DNA from: Chloroflexi bacterium HGW-Chloroflexi-2 | GTDB lineage: Bacteria > Chloroflexota > Anaerolineae > Anaerolineales > Anaerolineaceae | Assembly (NCBI GenBank): GCA_002840735.1 | Contig: PHBY01000010.1 | Coordinates: 1 to 64,000, forward strand | Direction of reading: 5' to 3' | DNA length: 64,000 nucleotides | Shown here: piece after piece, positions 63,349-64,000 of the stretch | Position numbering within the stretch: the stretch's first letter is position 1 | Layout: every line of letters begins with the position of its first letter | Made by a program: the position numbers and the translations under genes | Notes under the pieces: generated by a model | Seen by the model: the letters and a program-made list of their open reading frames with translations, nothing else | Database searches by the model: none | Told to the model about the DNA's origin: nothing

Positions 63349-63430
63349 ACAACTGTAATTTTGGGAAAGAACAGTCTTCTCTGTGATGCCTGCTCACAAT
63401 AAATTTGATCATATATTTCTAATTCCATCA

Positions 63431-63443
63431 TTCCTGTCAGGAA
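63431..63443. repeat. 13-bp perfect palindrome upstream of the last gene
   Basis: TTCCTG-T-CAGGAA, about 27 bases before a TATAAT (63470-63475) and 86 before the start at 63529. Possible operator. Confidence 0.35.
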
Positions 63444-63528
63444 AGTAAGTCAATATTTATTGGCGCGGCTATAATTACATTAATGCTCGCCCGACCATAT
63501 CTCGAACGGTTTTCATTCTGAGGGATTA

Positions 63529-64000
63529 ATGAATTTAATGAAAAAACTCATAGCCAAAGAAACCATTTGGAAATCTGTTGCTGTTTTTGGCCTTGCCTTA
63601 ATCATGATCAAATTGATCATTGGACAAAGCCCGGGCCTTGATACAGTTTATATTATTTTCTTTGGAATCATGGCCAGTGTCTGTATGTGGATAGGTGTTT
63701 TCTATCATAAACCTTATCCAGCCAGGGGATGGTATCTGCTCGGTCTGGGCCAATTTTTCGATTCGATTGGTAATATATTCTTTTGTAATTACTTCTATCT
63801 GGGTGGCTCAGAAACAAACCTGATTTACGAAGCGGTGTTTTATGCCTTGGGAGGTGGGTTTTTCTTTGTTGGCATGCTTTACTTGATCAAGAATTATCGC
63901 AAAGAGATTTCCACCAGTACATTAATTAACGGATTAATCATCACATTCTCAGCCAGTATTTTCATCTGGGTTCTGGTACTCAAAGACGATCTGGTATCTC
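63529..64000 (+). CDS. Membrane protein, 5' part only (runs off the window)
   Basis: The first 157 codons of a gene cut by the window end; GAGGG lies just before the ATG, and TATAAT at 63470 is a likely -10. A short basic start is followed by at least five hydrophobic helices (about 14-32, 41-60, 70-90, 100-120 and 132-150) with short loops. Such an N-terminal multi-helix module without signal peptide is common in membrane sensors with a cytoplasmic output domain downstream, but the output part is not in the window, so no family is assigned. Confidence 0.75.
   Translation, partial: MNLMKKLIAKETIWKSVAVFGLALIMIKLIIGQSPGLDTVYIIFFGIMASVCMWIGVFYHKPYPARGWYLLGLGQFFDSIGNIFFCNYFYLGGSETNLIYEAVFYALGGGFFFVGMLYLIKNYRKEISTSTLINGLIITFSASIFIWVLVLKDDLVS

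Noticed and set aside
1-64000. tRNA, rRNA, CRISPR array, insertion sequence or prophage
   Set aside because: No cloverleaf with a T-loop, no rRNA segments, no regularly spaced repeats, and no transposase or phage gene was seen.

Overview
This looks like a chromosomal stretch from an Anaerolineae-like member of the Chloroflexota. That is an inference from gene content, not a marker-gene assignment: many large extracellular solute-binding lipoproteins, a four-gene FtsX/MacB-like exporter, CO-dehydrogenase-type molybdenum hydroxylase genes with CoxG, AddAB, a BMP-type nucleoside transporter, and stand-alone gatCA. There is no rRNA, tRNA, CRISPR array, insertion sequence or phage gene that I can see. 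The window starts in AT-rich non-coding DNA and ends inside a membrane-protein gene.

Region 1 (about 0.6-20.5 kb, + strand) is the most unusual. Five consecutive paralogous genes each encode a lipoprotein of about 815-867 residues made of TWO family-1 solute-binding domains joined by a Pro/Thr-rich linker. The fifth is split by one in-frame TAA. No sugar-type importer permeases accompany them. Behind the third copy sits a translationally coupled remnant of an ABC exporter membrane domain, and the array is followed by an intact exporter operon: a 951-aa FtsX-type permease, a lipoprotein membrane-fusion protein, and two ATPases, the first carrying an AbrB-like C-terminal domain.

Region 2 (about 21-30.2 kb) holds a CBS-ACT protein, an amidohydrolase/SDR pair, and a two-component system whose sensor has a methionine-rich extracellular loop. 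Two homologous secreted proteins flank that system. A Nudix pseudogene, an MFS exporter and its ArsR-like regulator complete the region. Region 3 (30.3-41 kb, - strand) is housekeeping and hypothetical: addBA, TVP38, an Asp/Glu racemase family gene, GNAT, a MoaD-like protein, two unknowns, and an NmrA-like reductase.

Region 4 (41.2-53.9 kb, - strand) is a probable N-heterocycle catabolic operon. In transcription order it contains FdrA, DUF1116, a double-domain cyclase/hydrolase, the FAD, 2Fe-2S and Mo subunits of a molybdenum hydroxylase, CoxG and an NCS2 permease. FdrA plus DUF1116 are two of the three parts of oxamate carbamoyltransferase known from E. coli allantoin breakdown. The third part (DUF2877), carbamate kinase and allantoin enzymes are absent. 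The operon and an upstream GNAT gene have nearly identical sigma70-type promoters, each with a FadR/GntR-type palindrome, so they look co-regulated.

Region 5 (54-64 kb) has a DsbA-like oxidoreductase, a TerC-family membrane protein with a terminator-like leader, a GNAT, a complete BMP-family nucleoside ABC transporter behind an attenuator-like hairpin, gatC-gatA, and a truncated membrane protein. The BMP transporter, NCS2 permease and Mo-hydroxylase suggest a local theme of nucleoside/nucleobase salvage and breakdown.
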